Part shown: positions 29,206-37,688 of the stretch, piece by piece
Layout: each line of letters starts with the position of its first letter
Numbering within the stretch: position 1 is the first letter of the stretch
NCBI RefSeq assembly: GCF_001904725.1
Contig: NZ_MRCE01000016.1
Location: 93,205 to 157,204 of the forward strand
Length of the DNA: 64,000 nt
From: Phormidium ambiguum IAM M-71
GTDB taxonomy: Bacteria > Cyanobacteriota > Cyanobacteriia > Cyanobacteriales > Aerosakkonemataceae
Reading direction: 5' to 3'
Program-made: the position numbers and the translations under genes
The notes under the pieces: generated by a model
What the model saw: the letters and a program-made list of their open reading frames with translations, nothing else
Database searches by the model: none
Told to the model about the DNA's origin: nothing

Positions 29206-30435
29206 ATGGCACGCGCAAAGTTTGAAAGGAATAAACCCCACGTTAACATCGGTACGATCGGTCACGTTGACCACGGTAAAACTACCTTAACAGCAGCAAT
29301 TACTATGACCTTAGCTGCTTTAGGTGCAGCAAAAGCTAAAGGCTATGCTGATATTGATGCTGCTCCCGAAGAAAAAGCACGGGGTATTACCATTAATACG
29401 GCTCACGTAGAATATGAAACCCCAACCCGCCACTACGCGCACGTTGATTGCCCCGGACACGCTGACTATGTGAAAAATATGATCACTGGTGCAGCGCAAA
29501 TGGATGGAGCGATCCTAGTAGTGTCTGCTGCTGATGGCCCAATGCCCCAAACACGGGAACACATCCTGTTAGCAAAACAGGTTGGGGTACCTAACATCGT
29601 GGTCTTCTTAAATAAGAAAGACATGGTGGATGATGAAGAACTGTTAGAGTTGGTAGAACTAGAAGTTCGGGAACTCCTCAGTTCTTATGATTTCCCTGGT
29701 GACGATATTCCGATCGTGGCAGGTTCAGCTTTAAAGGCTTTAGAAAAGATGACCGCGGCTCCTAAAACTCAGCCCGGTGAAGATGAGTGGGTAGATTGTA
29801 TCCACAAACTCATGGCTGAAGTAGATGCCTATATTCCTACTCCAGAACGCGAAGTTGATAAGCCGTTCTTGATGGCTGTAGAAGACGTATTCTCGATCAC
29901 AGGTCGCGGTACAGTGGCTACAGGTCGGATCGAACGTGGCAAGATCAGAATTGGTGAAACCGTTGAATTGGTTGGTATCAAAGATACTCGCAGCACCACT
30001 GTAACTGGCGTAGAAATGTTCCAGAAATCCTTGGAAGAAGGTATGGCTGGTGATAACGTAGGTCTGTTGCTCCGGGGGATTCAAAAGACTGATATTGAGC
30101 GGGGAATGGTACTCGCTAAACCCGGTTCGATCACTCCTCACACCCAATTTGAAGGTGAAGTATATGTACTCACCGAAAAAGAAGGTGGTCGGAAAACTCC
30201 TTTCTTCCCTGGCTACCGTCCTCAGTTCTACGTGCGGACAACTGACGTAACGGGAACTATTACAGCTTTCACCGCAGATGATGGCGGCGCAGCAGAAATG
30301 GTGATGCCGGGAGACCGGATCAAAATGACTGTTGAGTTGATCAACCCGATCGCGATCGAGCAAGGAATGCGCTTTGCGATCCGTGAAGGTGGTCGTACCA
30401 TCGGTGCAGGCGTTGTTTCCAAGATCGTGAAGTAG
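29206..30435 (+). CDS. tufA: Elongation factor Tu
   Basis: 409 residues. G1 motif GHVDHGKT (19-26), effector region [43 protein letters not shown], and NKKDMVDD; domains II and III follow to the conserved end [19 protein letters not shown]. It brings aminoacyl-tRNA to the ribosome. An ATG at 29206 with the family-typical start [20 protein letters not shown] decides the start despite a weak ribosome binding site; a repeat-rich spacer precedes it. Confidence 0.98.
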   Translation: MARAKFERNKPHVNIGTIGHVDHGKTTLTAAITMTLAALGAAKAKGYADIDAAPEEKARGITINTAHVEYETPTRHYAHVDCPGHADYVKNMITGAAQMDGAILVVSAADGPMPQTREHILLAKQVGVPNIVVFLNKKDMVDDEELLELVELEVRELLSSYDFPGDDIPIVAGSALKALEKMTAAPKTQPGEDEWVDCIHKLMAEVDAYIPTPEREVDKPFLMAVEDVFSITGRGTVATGRIERGKIRIGETVELVGIKDTRSTTVTGVEMFQKSLEEGMAGDNVGLLLRGIQKTDIERGMVLAKPGSITPHTQFEGEVYVLTEKEGGRKTPFFPGYRPQFYVRTTDVTGTITAFTADDGGAAEMVMPGDRIKMTVELINPIAIEQGMRFAIREGGRTIGAGVVSKIVK

Positions 30436-30458
30436 TCACTTTTTAAACTACTCAAGGG

Positions 30459-30505
30459 GCAGAAAAGTATTGCCAAATTGGTAAAGTTCTTTTCTGCTCT
30501 TTTCT
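30459..30505 (+). terminator. Possible terminator after tufA
   Basis: GCAGAAAAG (30459-30467) pairs with CTTTTCTGC (30489-30497), followed by TCTTTTCTC. It lies 24 bp after the tufA stop and may attenuate read-through to rpsJ. Confidence 0.6.
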
Positions 30506-30666
30506 CATCCTGCGAAAATATACTAACCAGGGTGTATGATGAGGTTCTGTGGTTAAGTGAAAAACTGGCAAAGTTAACACTGATAAGTTTCCGGTAATCT
30601 TGACCGACAGAAAAAATAAATGTGTAACCGGAAAATACAAGTTCTTAGAACCTAGAAAACTTAAAA

Positions 30667-30984
30667 ATGGCAACTATTCAGCAGCAAAAAATTCGCATTC
30701 GTCTTAAAGCATTCGATCGCCGTCTACTAGACACTTCTTGTGAAAAGATTGTAGATACGGCAAATCGGACACAAGCTACAGCTATCGGCCCTATTCCTCT
30801 GCCAACACGCAAGAAAATTTACTGCGTTTTGCGTTCTCCTCACGTAGACAAAGATTCTAGAGAGCATTTTGAAACTCGGACTCACCGTCGGATTATTGAT
30901 ATCTATCAGCCTTCCTCTAAGACTATTGATGCTTTGATGAAATTGGATTTACCCGCGGGCGTGGATATTGAAGTCAAACTTTAA
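30667..30984 (+). CDS. rpsJ: 30S ribosomal protein S10
   Basis: 105 residues, standard S10: [99 protein letters not shown] in order. In cyanobacteria rpsJ follows tufA at the end of the str cluster, as here. S10 also takes part in NusB-linked antitermination. A hairpin terminator follows at 31044. Confidence 0.98.
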   Translation: MATIQQQKIRIRLKAFDRRLLDTSCEKIVDTANRTQATAIGPIPLPTRKKIYCVLRSPHVDKDSREHFETRTHRRIIDIYQPSSKTIDALMKLDLPAGVDIEVKL

Positions 30985-31043
30985 TCAAGAAAGCAATTTA
31001 AGTGTTTTTACACCTGGTTGTTTATCCGTATAAAAGTTAAGCA

Positions 31044-31085
31044 AGCCTTTTGGAAGTGATTCTAAAAGGCTGATTTATTTCTTTT
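31044..31085 (+). terminator. Terminator after rpsJ
   Basis: AGCCTTTT (31044-31051) pairs with AAAAGGCT (31064-31071), with TTTATTTCTTTTTT downstream. It ends the str cluster. Confidence 0.75.
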
Positions 31086-31138
31086 TTGTGATGTAGATCA
31101 GTTAAAGTAAGTAAAGAAACGCCATTACCCTCTGTACT

Positions 31139-31780
31139 ATGCCACCGTCATCCTCGATAGCGGTTCGAGAGCTTCCTCTATTTCCACTACCAGAAGTAGT
31201 TTTGTTTCCCGGGAGACCCTTACCCCTGCATATTTTTGAATTTCGCTACCGAATCATGATGAATACGATTCTGGATAGCGATCGCCGTTTTGGGGTACTA
31301 CTCATGGAACCCTCTGGTCAACCAGCATCAGTCGGTTGCTGCGCGGAGATTGTCCGCTTCCAAAGATTACCAGATGACCGGATGAAAATACTCACTCTAG
31401 GGCAGCAACGTTTCCGAGTTTTAGAATACGTGCGCGAAAAGCCTTATCGAGTTGGTCTTGTGGAATGGATCGAAGATCAACCACCGCAGAGGGAATTGAA
31501 CTCTTTAGCAGCTAATGTAGAACAATTACTGCGGGATGTAGTGCGCCTTTCCGCCAAGCTTACAGAACAAAATATCGAATTACCTGATGATATTCCCTCT
31601 CTACCAAGAGAGTTGTCTTATTGGGTTGCTAGTAACCTTTATGGTGTACCAGCAGAACAACAAATGTTATTAGAAATGGAGGATACTGTCGCTAGATTAG
31701 AACGGGAAGCAGAAATCCTCACGTCTACGCGCAATCACTTAGCGGCTAGGACAGTTCTCAAAGACACCTTGAAAAACTAG
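31139..31780 (+). CDS. LON peptidase substrate-binding domain protein
   Basis: 213 residues. The sequence VRELPLFPLPEVVLFPGRPLPLHIFEFRYRIMMNTILDSDRRFGVLLM is the classic Lon N-terminal domain start, followed by a GQQRFRVLEYVREKPYRVGLVEWIEDQPP block and a helical C-terminus. There is no AAA+ or protease domain, so it is a free-standing substrate-recognition protein; such proteins are usual in cyanobacteria and plastids and have no firm role. A long hairpin terminator follows at 31808. Confidence 0.88.
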   Translation: MPPSSSIAVRELPLFPLPEVVLFPGRPLPLHIFEFRYRIMMNTILDSDRRFGVLLMEPSGQPASVGCCAEIVRFQRLPDDRMKILTLGQQRFRVLEYVREKPYRVGLVEWIEDQPPQRELNSLAANVEQLLRDVVRLSAKLTEQNIELPDDIPSLPRELSYWVASNLYGVPAEQQMLLEMEDTVARLEREAEILTSTRNHLAARTVLKDTLKN

Positions 31781-31807
31781 TTTAAACAAAAATTACTTCA
31801 GTAGATG

Positions 31808-31868
31808 CCTGATTTCTGGCTAGTAAATCGCTCTTTAGCGAGCTACCAGTCAGAAATCGGGTGTTTTT
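31808..31868. terminator. Long hairpin terminator between convergent genes
   Basis: CCTGATTTCTG (31808-31818) pairs with CAGAAATCGGG (31851-31861), with an inner CGCT/AGCG hairpin, and TTTTT at 31864-31868 on the plus strand. It separates the Lon-domain gene and pheA. Confidence 0.75.
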
Positions 31869-31912
31869 GCTTTTTATGAAAGTTGCTTGATTTAACTTTT
31901 CGCTGTTGTTTC

Positions 31913-32767
31913 TTAGAAATTTTTGGCAGAAATTGGTAGAACTGGATAACTACCAAAAATTTTTAAAGTCTCCGTATGCAGCTTTAATTCTGTTAAAGCT
32001 GATTGAACAGATGGATCTTTTGCATTAGCTTCAATATCAATAAAAAATAAATATTCACCTAGCGATCGCTTAGTCGGACGCGATTCAATGCGACTCAAAT
32101 TAATATTACGACTGGCAAATATGTGTAAAAGTTGTGCCAAAGCACCAGGCACATTGGCGGGAACGCTAAAAGCTAAAGAAGTATGACTACCACTAGATGC
32201 GGGATTTAAACTTACTACTAAAAATCTTGTATAGTTATCTGGATAATCATTAATTGGACAAGCCAGAATTGGTAAATTATAAAGTTGAGCAGCGCGTTGA
32301 GAAGCGATCGCACCTGCCGCTTTATCTTGCTTTAAATGTTCTAAAGATTCTGTTGTCGCATTAGTGGGAACTAACTGCGCCAACGGCAAAAACTTATCAA
32401 TCCATCCTTGACATTGTGCCAAAGCTTGAGGATGAGAATAAATAGTACGAATTAAACTCAAATCTTCCGCACAAGATAATAAAGCATGAGCAATAGGTAA
32501 AATTAACGCTTGTTGAATTTGTAAATTATCGAATCGCCACAAAGCATCCATTGTCATTGTGACACTGCCTTCCAACGAATTCTCGATCGGAACCACACCC
32601 AAAACAGCCTCCTGATTCGCCACAGCTTCCAGCGTTTGGGCAATACTAGGGTAAGAACACAAAAATGATTGCTGACCCGTTTCTTGAGTTAACCATTGAG
32701 AATATGCCAAAGCAGCTGCTTCTGCATAAGTACCAGTTGGCCCCAAGTGTGCAATTGATAGACTCAT
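31913..32767 (-). CDS. pheA: Prephenate dehydratase
   Basis: About 284 residues from ATG 32767 (MSLSIAHLGPTGTYAEAAAL), the family-typical start; an ATG at 32809 would add 14 residues. The dehydratase domain has GVVPIENSLEGSVTMTMDAL and the later KDKAAGAIAS and DNYTRFLVV motifs (the Thr-Arg-Phe catalytic segment). The last ~80 residues are an ACT domain (LAFSVPANVPGALAQLLHIFASRNINLSRIESRP) expected to bind phenylalanine for feedback control. It makes phenylpyruvate for phenylalanine. No chorismate mutase domain is fused. Confidence 0.95.
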   Translation of the reverse strand: MSLSIAHLGPTGTYAEAAALAYSQWLTQETGQQSFLCSYPSIAQTLEAVANQEAVLGVVPIENSLEGSVTMTMDALWRFDNLQIQQALILPIAHALLSCAEDLSLIRTIYSHPQALAQCQGWIDKFLPLAQLVPTNATTESLEHLKQDKAAGAIASQRAAQLYNLPILACPINDYPDNYTRFLVVSLNPASSGSHTSLAFSVPANVPGALAQLLHIFASRNINLSRIESRPTKRSLGEYLFFIDIEANAKDPSVQSALTELKLHTETLKIFGSYPVLPISAKNF

Positions 32768-33028
32768 AAAGCGGTAAATCTCAGTTTTGTAACGTTTCTC
32801 AGCATTCAAGTCAAATTTTATCCTCTTTGCTTACGCCATTTTAGAGAGGAATAGTTCGTAAAGTTTTGTAATCATAAATAGACATAGTAGCTCAACAGTT
32901 TACTATGAGATAAATTTCACTGCTTAAGTACAAATTTAAGTCACAAGTAATTGCACTTAAGTTTTAAGAAACGTAACGTACAATTAAGTAAGTAGTAGTA
33001 CAACGCAAACTTCCGTTACCAACCTCTC

Positions 33029-33604
33029 ATGCACACCCGATTTGATGCCTCCCAATCAGTTGAAATCGCTGTTCCGCAGCAACCAATACCCATTCAACAC
33101 TATTTACGTCAACCAAAACGTTTAGTCCAGGCTTTAGTTGATGTAAATCGGATTGAACAATTAAGCGAAGAAATGTTTCGTCTCAAAATGCGCCCACTAG
33201 CATTTATGACTCTCACGATTCAACCTACAGTAGATATGCGGGTATGGACAGACAGTGATGGTACTGTTCATTTACAATCTGTAGCTTGTCAAATTAGAGG
33301 TGTGGAATACATTAATCAACGCTTTTCCTTGAATTTGAAAGGGCGACTCTCTCCCCAGCAAATTGACGGAATTACATATCTTAAGGGCAGAGCGGATTTA
33401 CAAGTGCAGGTAGAATTACCCCCACCTTTTTGGTTAACTCCAAAACCACTACTAGAAACTACTGGTAACGGTCTACTCAAAAGCGTACTACTAACTATTA
33501 AACACCGCTTGATGCAACAACTTTTGTTAGATTATGCAACCTGGGCAAAAACAAGCGGCGCGGGAAGCATATCCAACGAAGTTCGAGTTTTGCCAGCCAA
33601 TTAA
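33029..33604 (+). CDS. DUF1997 family protein (second copy)
   Basis: 191 residues. The core is QPIPIQHYLRQPKRLVQALVDVNRIEQLSEEMFRLKMRPLAFMTLTIQP, then VWTDSDGTVHLQSVACQIRG and LPPPFWLTPKPLLETTGNGLL, the DUF1997 pattern of cyanobacterial and plant proteins, a fold thought similar to START-like domains. It is distant from the copy at 3537-4241 and lacks its acidic N-terminus. Function unknown. It faces rnhB with 16 bp between the stops and no clear terminator. Confidence 0.75.
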   Translation: MHTRFDASQSVEIAVPQQPIPIQHYLRQPKRLVQALVDVNRIEQLSEEMFRLKMRPLAFMTLTIQPTVDMRVWTDSDGTVHLQSVACQIRGVEYINQRFSLNLKGRLSPQQIDGITYLKGRADLQVQVELPPPFWLTPKPLLETTGNGLLKSVLLTIKHRLMQQLLLDYATWAKTSGAGSISNEVRVLPAN

Positions 33605-33620
33605 ATAGAAGGCAGAGATC

Positions 33621-34223
33621 TTAATCTCGGCAAGGACGGAAAGAACGACGATGATGACGAGAAGGGCCATATTCTTTTAATGCTAAAAGATGGCGGGCTG
33701 TACCATAGCCTTTGTTGGCTTCTAAGTCATATTCCGGGTATTTTTTAGCTAAGCGGAGGATGAGTTCATCGCGCCACACTTTGGCGATGATGCTAGCAGC
33801 TGCGATCGCCAAAACCTGCTCATCACCCTTAATAATTGACTTTTGTGGGATTCCTAAATCAGGAATAGCCCATTTACCATCCACCAAACAAAGATTAGGG
33901 CGTAACTTAAGTTTAGTTACAGCCCGTTTCATAGCCAACAAAGAAGCCTGAAAAATATTCAATTGGTCAATCTCCGCAGCAGAACAATAACCAATTCGAT
34001 AATCTAAAGCTACTTGGCGAATGATTAAATCAAATTTTTTTCTGCCAACATTTGTTAGTTGCTTGCTATCTCTAATTCCCTTAGTTTTAAATTCTGAAAT
34101 TGACTCATCAGGTAAAATAACTGCCGCCGCCACCACCGGGCCAAACAAACAGCCTCTTCCCACCTCATCAACTCCAGCAACCAATGTTGGGAATGAGCAA
34201 TCAGTACTGAGTAACTCCTTCAT
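33621..34223 (-). CDS. rnhB: Ribonuclease HII
   Basis: 200 residues. The active-site carboxylates are D19 and E20 in AGVDEVGRGCLFGPVVAAAV, a third Asp lies in LCLVDGKWAIP, and KGDEQVLAIAAASIIAKVWRD and GYGTARH follow. It removes ribonucleotides from DNA and degrades RNA-DNA hybrids. It lies downstream of rne on the same strand, the usual cyanobacterial rne-rnhB pair, separated by a heptamer-repeat spacer. Confidence 0.96.
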   Translation of the reverse strand: MKELLSTDCSFPTLVAGVDEVGRGCLFGPVVAAAVILPDESISEFKTKGIRDSKQLTNVGRKKFDLIIRQVALDYRIGYCSAAEIDQLNIFQASLLAMKRAVTKLKLRPNLCLVDGKWAIPDLGIPQKSIIKGDEQVLAIAAASIIAKVWRDELILRLAKKYPEYDLEANKGYGTARHLLALKEYGPSRHHRRSFRPCRD

Positions 34224-34234
34224 AATTTTATGGT

Positions 34235-34338
34235 GAGTTATTAGTCATTACTTATTCATCTTTTGTAATCTGTCATTTACTTAAACTGTCAGCAATGACT
34301 AATAACAAATGACCAATAACTAATGACTAATAACCAAC
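34235..34338. repeat. Heptamer tandem repeats, inverted arms (rnhB-rne spacer)
   Basis: Units of the type TTAGTCA/TTATTCA on the left and CAATGACTAATAACAAATGA with more ATGACCA/ATAACTA units on the right. The two arms are inverted to each other, as in the sqdB-sqdX spacer, and could fold into a long hairpin in the rne-rnhB transcript. Confidence 0.75.
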
Positions 34339-34345
34339 TAAACCA

Positions 34346-36601
34346 TTAACTTCCTGCATCAGCATCTATAGAAGAAGAACGGCGACGGCGACGACGACGC
34401 ACTCCCGTATCAAAAGTTTCACTTTCAGATTCACTACTATCAGAACTAACTGTTTCCACTTCTTCGCTACTTACGACAGGAGCATCAATAGTTTGTTCTT
34501 CTTCAACAGAATCAGAAAAATCTAATTCCATCTGATAATTTTCAGGTTCATCATCTGCCGCTACTACCTCAGTTGTCGCCTCATTTTTTTGGTAACTTTC
34601 CAAATGGTATTGCGGCGCATCATTATCAGAATCAGAATCAGATTGTCCAGGTAACTTAATAGCAACAGTTGCTGTTTTTGGATTTTTTACTTCGCGGTCT
34701 ATTAAGAGCAAAGGAGATATACCCATTAAGGCATAAACTTCTTGTTCCTCTGGTGTCATTTCCACAGAAATCACTTCTGCTGGTGGAATTTCTTTCGTCG
34801 GACGATTGTAACGATCGGAAGTATCTAAACGAATCCCCTTTTGTAACAGAGATGCATTCTTAGAAATTGGGGGATAGGTTTTAGGTGTTGGAGTAGGCAT
34901 TTCCGGCTCAGCCACCCAACCAGACTCACTAGCTCCCGAAAAAGGTGTGGATGAACTACCTCTTCCCATATCTTCTTCTAGCCGTCCGCCTTCGCCAATT
35001 CCCAAGCGACGACGGCGACGACGACGCGCATTATTCAACCCACCTCGATCTTTTAAATCGGGATGATTGAGCATATCCACATCTGGATAATCAGAGTTAG
35101 AGTCAAAATCATCTGCGTAACCTTTGTCTTCCCATATTGGGGTGTTCTTGATTTCCTTAACAGGTAAACGATTTGGTTCAACAGTTGGATAGTCTCTAAA
35201 TGATGAAGGCGCTGGCTCTCTTTCTGGGAAGCGTTCTCTAGATTCACCCATTCCTGTAGGAGATGGGATCGTAATTCGCTGGCGTGGTGAAGTGATTTCT
35301 TCACTACTTGTATCTGTCCATCTCTTCGCTTCAGTGTCTAATGTTTCTCGTTCTCTACCTAAGTTTTCCCCTGGTAAGTGAACTACATGACCTAAGCCAC
35401 CACAAGTAGGACAAAGGCGACCAAATAATTCATAAATATTTTGACCTTGGCGTTTGCGAGTTAGTTCAACTAAGCCGAGTTCGGAAAGTTGGGCTATTTG
35501 GGGTCTGGCTTTGTCTGCTTTTAGGGCTTTATTAAAATGCTCTAAAACTTGTAGTTGGTCGCGCCGGGAGTCCATGTCGATAAAGTCAACGATAATCACC
35601 CCAGCTAGGTTTCGTAATTTTAATTGACGAGCAATTTCGGTAGCGGCTTCGCAGTTTGTCCAAAGAACTGTTTCTCTAGCGGTTGCGGAACGAGTGAATG
35701 AGCCAGAGTTTACATCGATTACGGTAAGTGCTTCTGTAGGCTCGATGATAATATATCCGCCAGAAGGTAGGTCTACTCTCGGTTTTAGCGCTTCTCTAAT
35801 TGCGGCATTAACGCGGAAGTAGTCTAATATGGGTAGGCGATCGCGGTGATGATCGATTAAAACCCCTTGGGGTGTCTTACCTGCACTCCAATTAATTAAG
35901 TGTTGCTTGACTCGCTTCACTCCAGTATGAGAATCTACTACGATTCGATTCACGTCTTCGCTATACATATCGCGTAAAACGCGCTGCACGAAGTCATCAT
36001 CCCGGTTTAATAATGCTGGAGCACGACTAGAAATTACTTCTTGTTGAATCGCTTCCCATTGTTTTTGCAGCGATTCTAAATCTTCAATAATCGCTTCTTC
36101 TGGTTTATTTTCTGCTTCCGTTCTTACCAGTAAACCCATTCCTGGTGGTTTTAACAAAATTGCTAAGGCTCTTAGCCGATTTCGCTCGCTTTCACTCTTA
36201 ATTCGCCTTGATAAATTTACGCCTCTTCCAAAAGGCATTAATACTAAGTAACGACCAGGTAAAGTGATATTACCAGTGAGTCGAGGGCCTTTATTCCCAG
36301 TCGGCTCTTTCATTACTTGAACGAGAACTTTTTGTTGTGGTGCTAGTAGTTCGGTAATTGCGCCTGCTGTTCTTTTTAATCTTAACGGGCCTAAATCAGA
36401 AACGTGAATAAATCCGTTACGTTCAGGGTCGCCGATATTTACAAAGGCAGCATCAATTCCAGGTAATACATTTTCAACTACACCAAGGTAAATGTCTCCT
36501 ACTTGGTGATTTCCTGTAGCAACAACTAATTCTTGAATTTGATCTTCGGAAAATACAGCAGCTATACGATGTTGTTCAGCTATGATGATTTGTTTTGGCA
36601 T
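34346..36601 (-). CDS. rne: Ribonuclease E/G
   Basis: 751 residues. An S1 domain occupies about 35-120; the DNase I-like core has the metal aspartates D296 (VIDVNSGSF) and D339 (IVDFIDMD), matching D303/D346 of E. coli, and the zinc-link CPTC (C397, C400). The long C-terminus is disordered, with an Arg cluster ARRRRRRRLG near 525 and the final RRRRRRRSSSIDADAGS. In cyanobacteria a C-terminal arginine-rich nonapeptide of this kind binds PNPase. It starts mRNA decay and rRNA processing. Transcribed with rnhB. Upstream is a 1.1-kb gene-free stretch in which a long autoregulatory 5' leader may lie (inference). Confidence 0.96.
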   Translation of the reverse strand: MPKQIIIAEQHRIAAVFSEDQIQELVVATGNHQVGDIYLGVVENVLPGIDAAFVNIGDPERNGFIHVSDLGPLRLKRTAGAITELLAPQQKVLVQVMKEPTGNKGPRLTGNITLPGRYLVLMPFGRGVNLSRRIKSESERNRLRALAILLKPPGMGLLVRTEAENKPEEAIIEDLESLQKQWEAIQQEVISSRAPALLNRDDDFVQRVLRDMYSEDVNRIVVDSHTGVKRVKQHLINWSAGKTPQGVLIDHHRDRLPILDYFRVNAAIREALKPRVDLPSGGYIIIEPTEALTVIDVNSGSFTRSATARETVLWTNCEAATEIARQLKLRNLAGVIIVDFIDMDSRRDQLQVLEHFNKALKADKARPQIAQLSELGLVELTRKRQGQNIYELFGRLCPTCGGLGHVVHLPGENLGRERETLDTEAKRWTDTSSEEITSPRQRITIPSPTGMGESRERFPEREPAPSSFRDYPTVEPNRLPVKEIKNTPIWEDKGYADDFDSNSDYPDVDMLNHPDLKDRGGLNNARRRRRRRLGIGEGGRLEEDMGRGSSSTPFSGASESGWVAEPEMPTPTPKTYPPISKNASLLQKGIRLDTSDRYNRPTKEIPPAEVISVEMTPEEQEVYALMGISPLLLIDREVKNPKTATVAIKLPGQSDSDSDNDAPQYHLESYQKNEATTEVVAADDEPENYQMELDFSDSVEEEQTIDAPVVSSEEVETVSSDSSESESETFDTGVRRRRRRRSSSIDADAGS

Positions 36602-36622
36602 TCAAATACCTCTTGAAATTTT

Positions 36623-36692
36623 AGATTTTCGATTTTCGATTTTCGATTATTAGATTTAAAAAATCCTTAATCAAAAATCAAAATCAAAATCA
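36623..36692. repeat. Short repeats TTTCGAT / AAAATCA upstream of rne
   Basis: GATTTTCGATTTTCGATTTTCGATTA is followed by AATCAAAAATCAAAATCAAAATCA; the two halves are roughly inverted. They lie 20-90 bp before the rne start and so probably in its leader. Confidence 0.65.
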
Positions 36693-37456
36693 TTATTGAG
36701 CTTTTTTTGGTTGTAATGATTTGAAAAACTGTGGTTTGAAGTAAGTAGAATTAGGTCTATACTTTCTCAAAATTTATTGATGACTACCACCATCAATATT
36801 TGGAAAGTATTTTGGTTTCTAATGATTCGGAAATGACAAAATATTCCACTTAACTTCCTTACTGCAATTAATTTGTAATTCGTTGGCGTAGCGTGCCGTT
36901 GGCAGATCGCGCCGTGCGTGCTGAGCACCTATCAAGCAGTGTTTGCCTAGCACGTAGCACTTAGCTGGTAAGTCAGCACTTATCGCGCAAGCGAGCGGAA
37001 TTTTGTAAATCAATCTACCTAAATCGACTTTTTCTTTCACTGTACTCTATCTCTCTGGGAGTACAACAACCCTGTATGAATATTCCCTGGATTGGAGTAG
37101 ATAAGCTTATTGTAGAAAGCATTAGGACACAATCTAGGTTTTTTCTTTTGGGGTGCTTGGCGCAACTGAATTAAAGGCATATTTAACCAAGTTTTTGGTT
37201 TATTAGCGGTAGCGGCGCTTCGGCGCTTTACAGGTTGGTTAGTTTCAATTTCCCTATTTTTACCTGGTTTTTAGCTTCATGAGGTAGATGATAGTTTCTC
37301 TACCAAGGCTGTAAATTTCAGGATTATACCTACGTTTTCCCCCTTTTTTCTATCAAAAGAAACGAGGGAAAGGTGATAGGGAGTGAAACTGGAACCCCTA
37401 GCATTAAATGCGATTTTGTAGTGCTAAATTGGCACACAAAACTATGTAAATCTTCT

Positions 37457-37523
37457 GTAAGAGTGGGTTTTGCCGAAAGGTTGTTTGTTGAACAAAAAAG
37501 CTATCTGCTAAACCAGCCCATAC
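37457..37523 (-). repeat. 67-bp palindromic dispersed element, copy C (degenerate)
   Basis: Plus strand starts GTAAGAGTGGGTTTTGCC and ends GCTAAACCAGCCCATAC; on the minus strand it aligns with copy A. Three or four changes spoil the end pairing, so it is the most decayed copy. Confidence 0.75.
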
Positions 37524-37688
37524 ATGACAAAGTAATAGTTACGAAGGAGCCTTTGGCTTCTTATTGGTGCTTAACTCTAAATCGCATCTTATCACATCTA
37601 AACTAGGTAATTTCATCCATTGACCAGGGAGGTATAATTTTTGCTGCTTTTAGATAAGCAAAAATTATTGTTTTCGGAATGCGATCGC

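Larger units (their letters stand above)
36602..37688. other. 1.1-kb spacer upstream of rne, no secure gene
   Basis: Apart from the short repeats at 36623 and the 67-bp palindrome copy C at 37457, it has a GC-richer, repeat-like patch at 36885-37000 with GTGCTGAGCAC and several AGCAC/GTGCT motifs, and a GGCGCTTCGGCGC hairpin near 37212. Two ~75-codon frames (36819-37040 minus, 37373-37606 plus) span these repeats and look spurious. A long rne leader and promoter are expected here. Confidence 0.5.

Noticed and set aside
29740..30363. 207-codon ORF antisense to tufA
   Set aside because: Shadow of tufA.
36819..37606. Short ORFs in the spacer upstream of rne
   Set aside because: They run through repeated elements and have no coding look.
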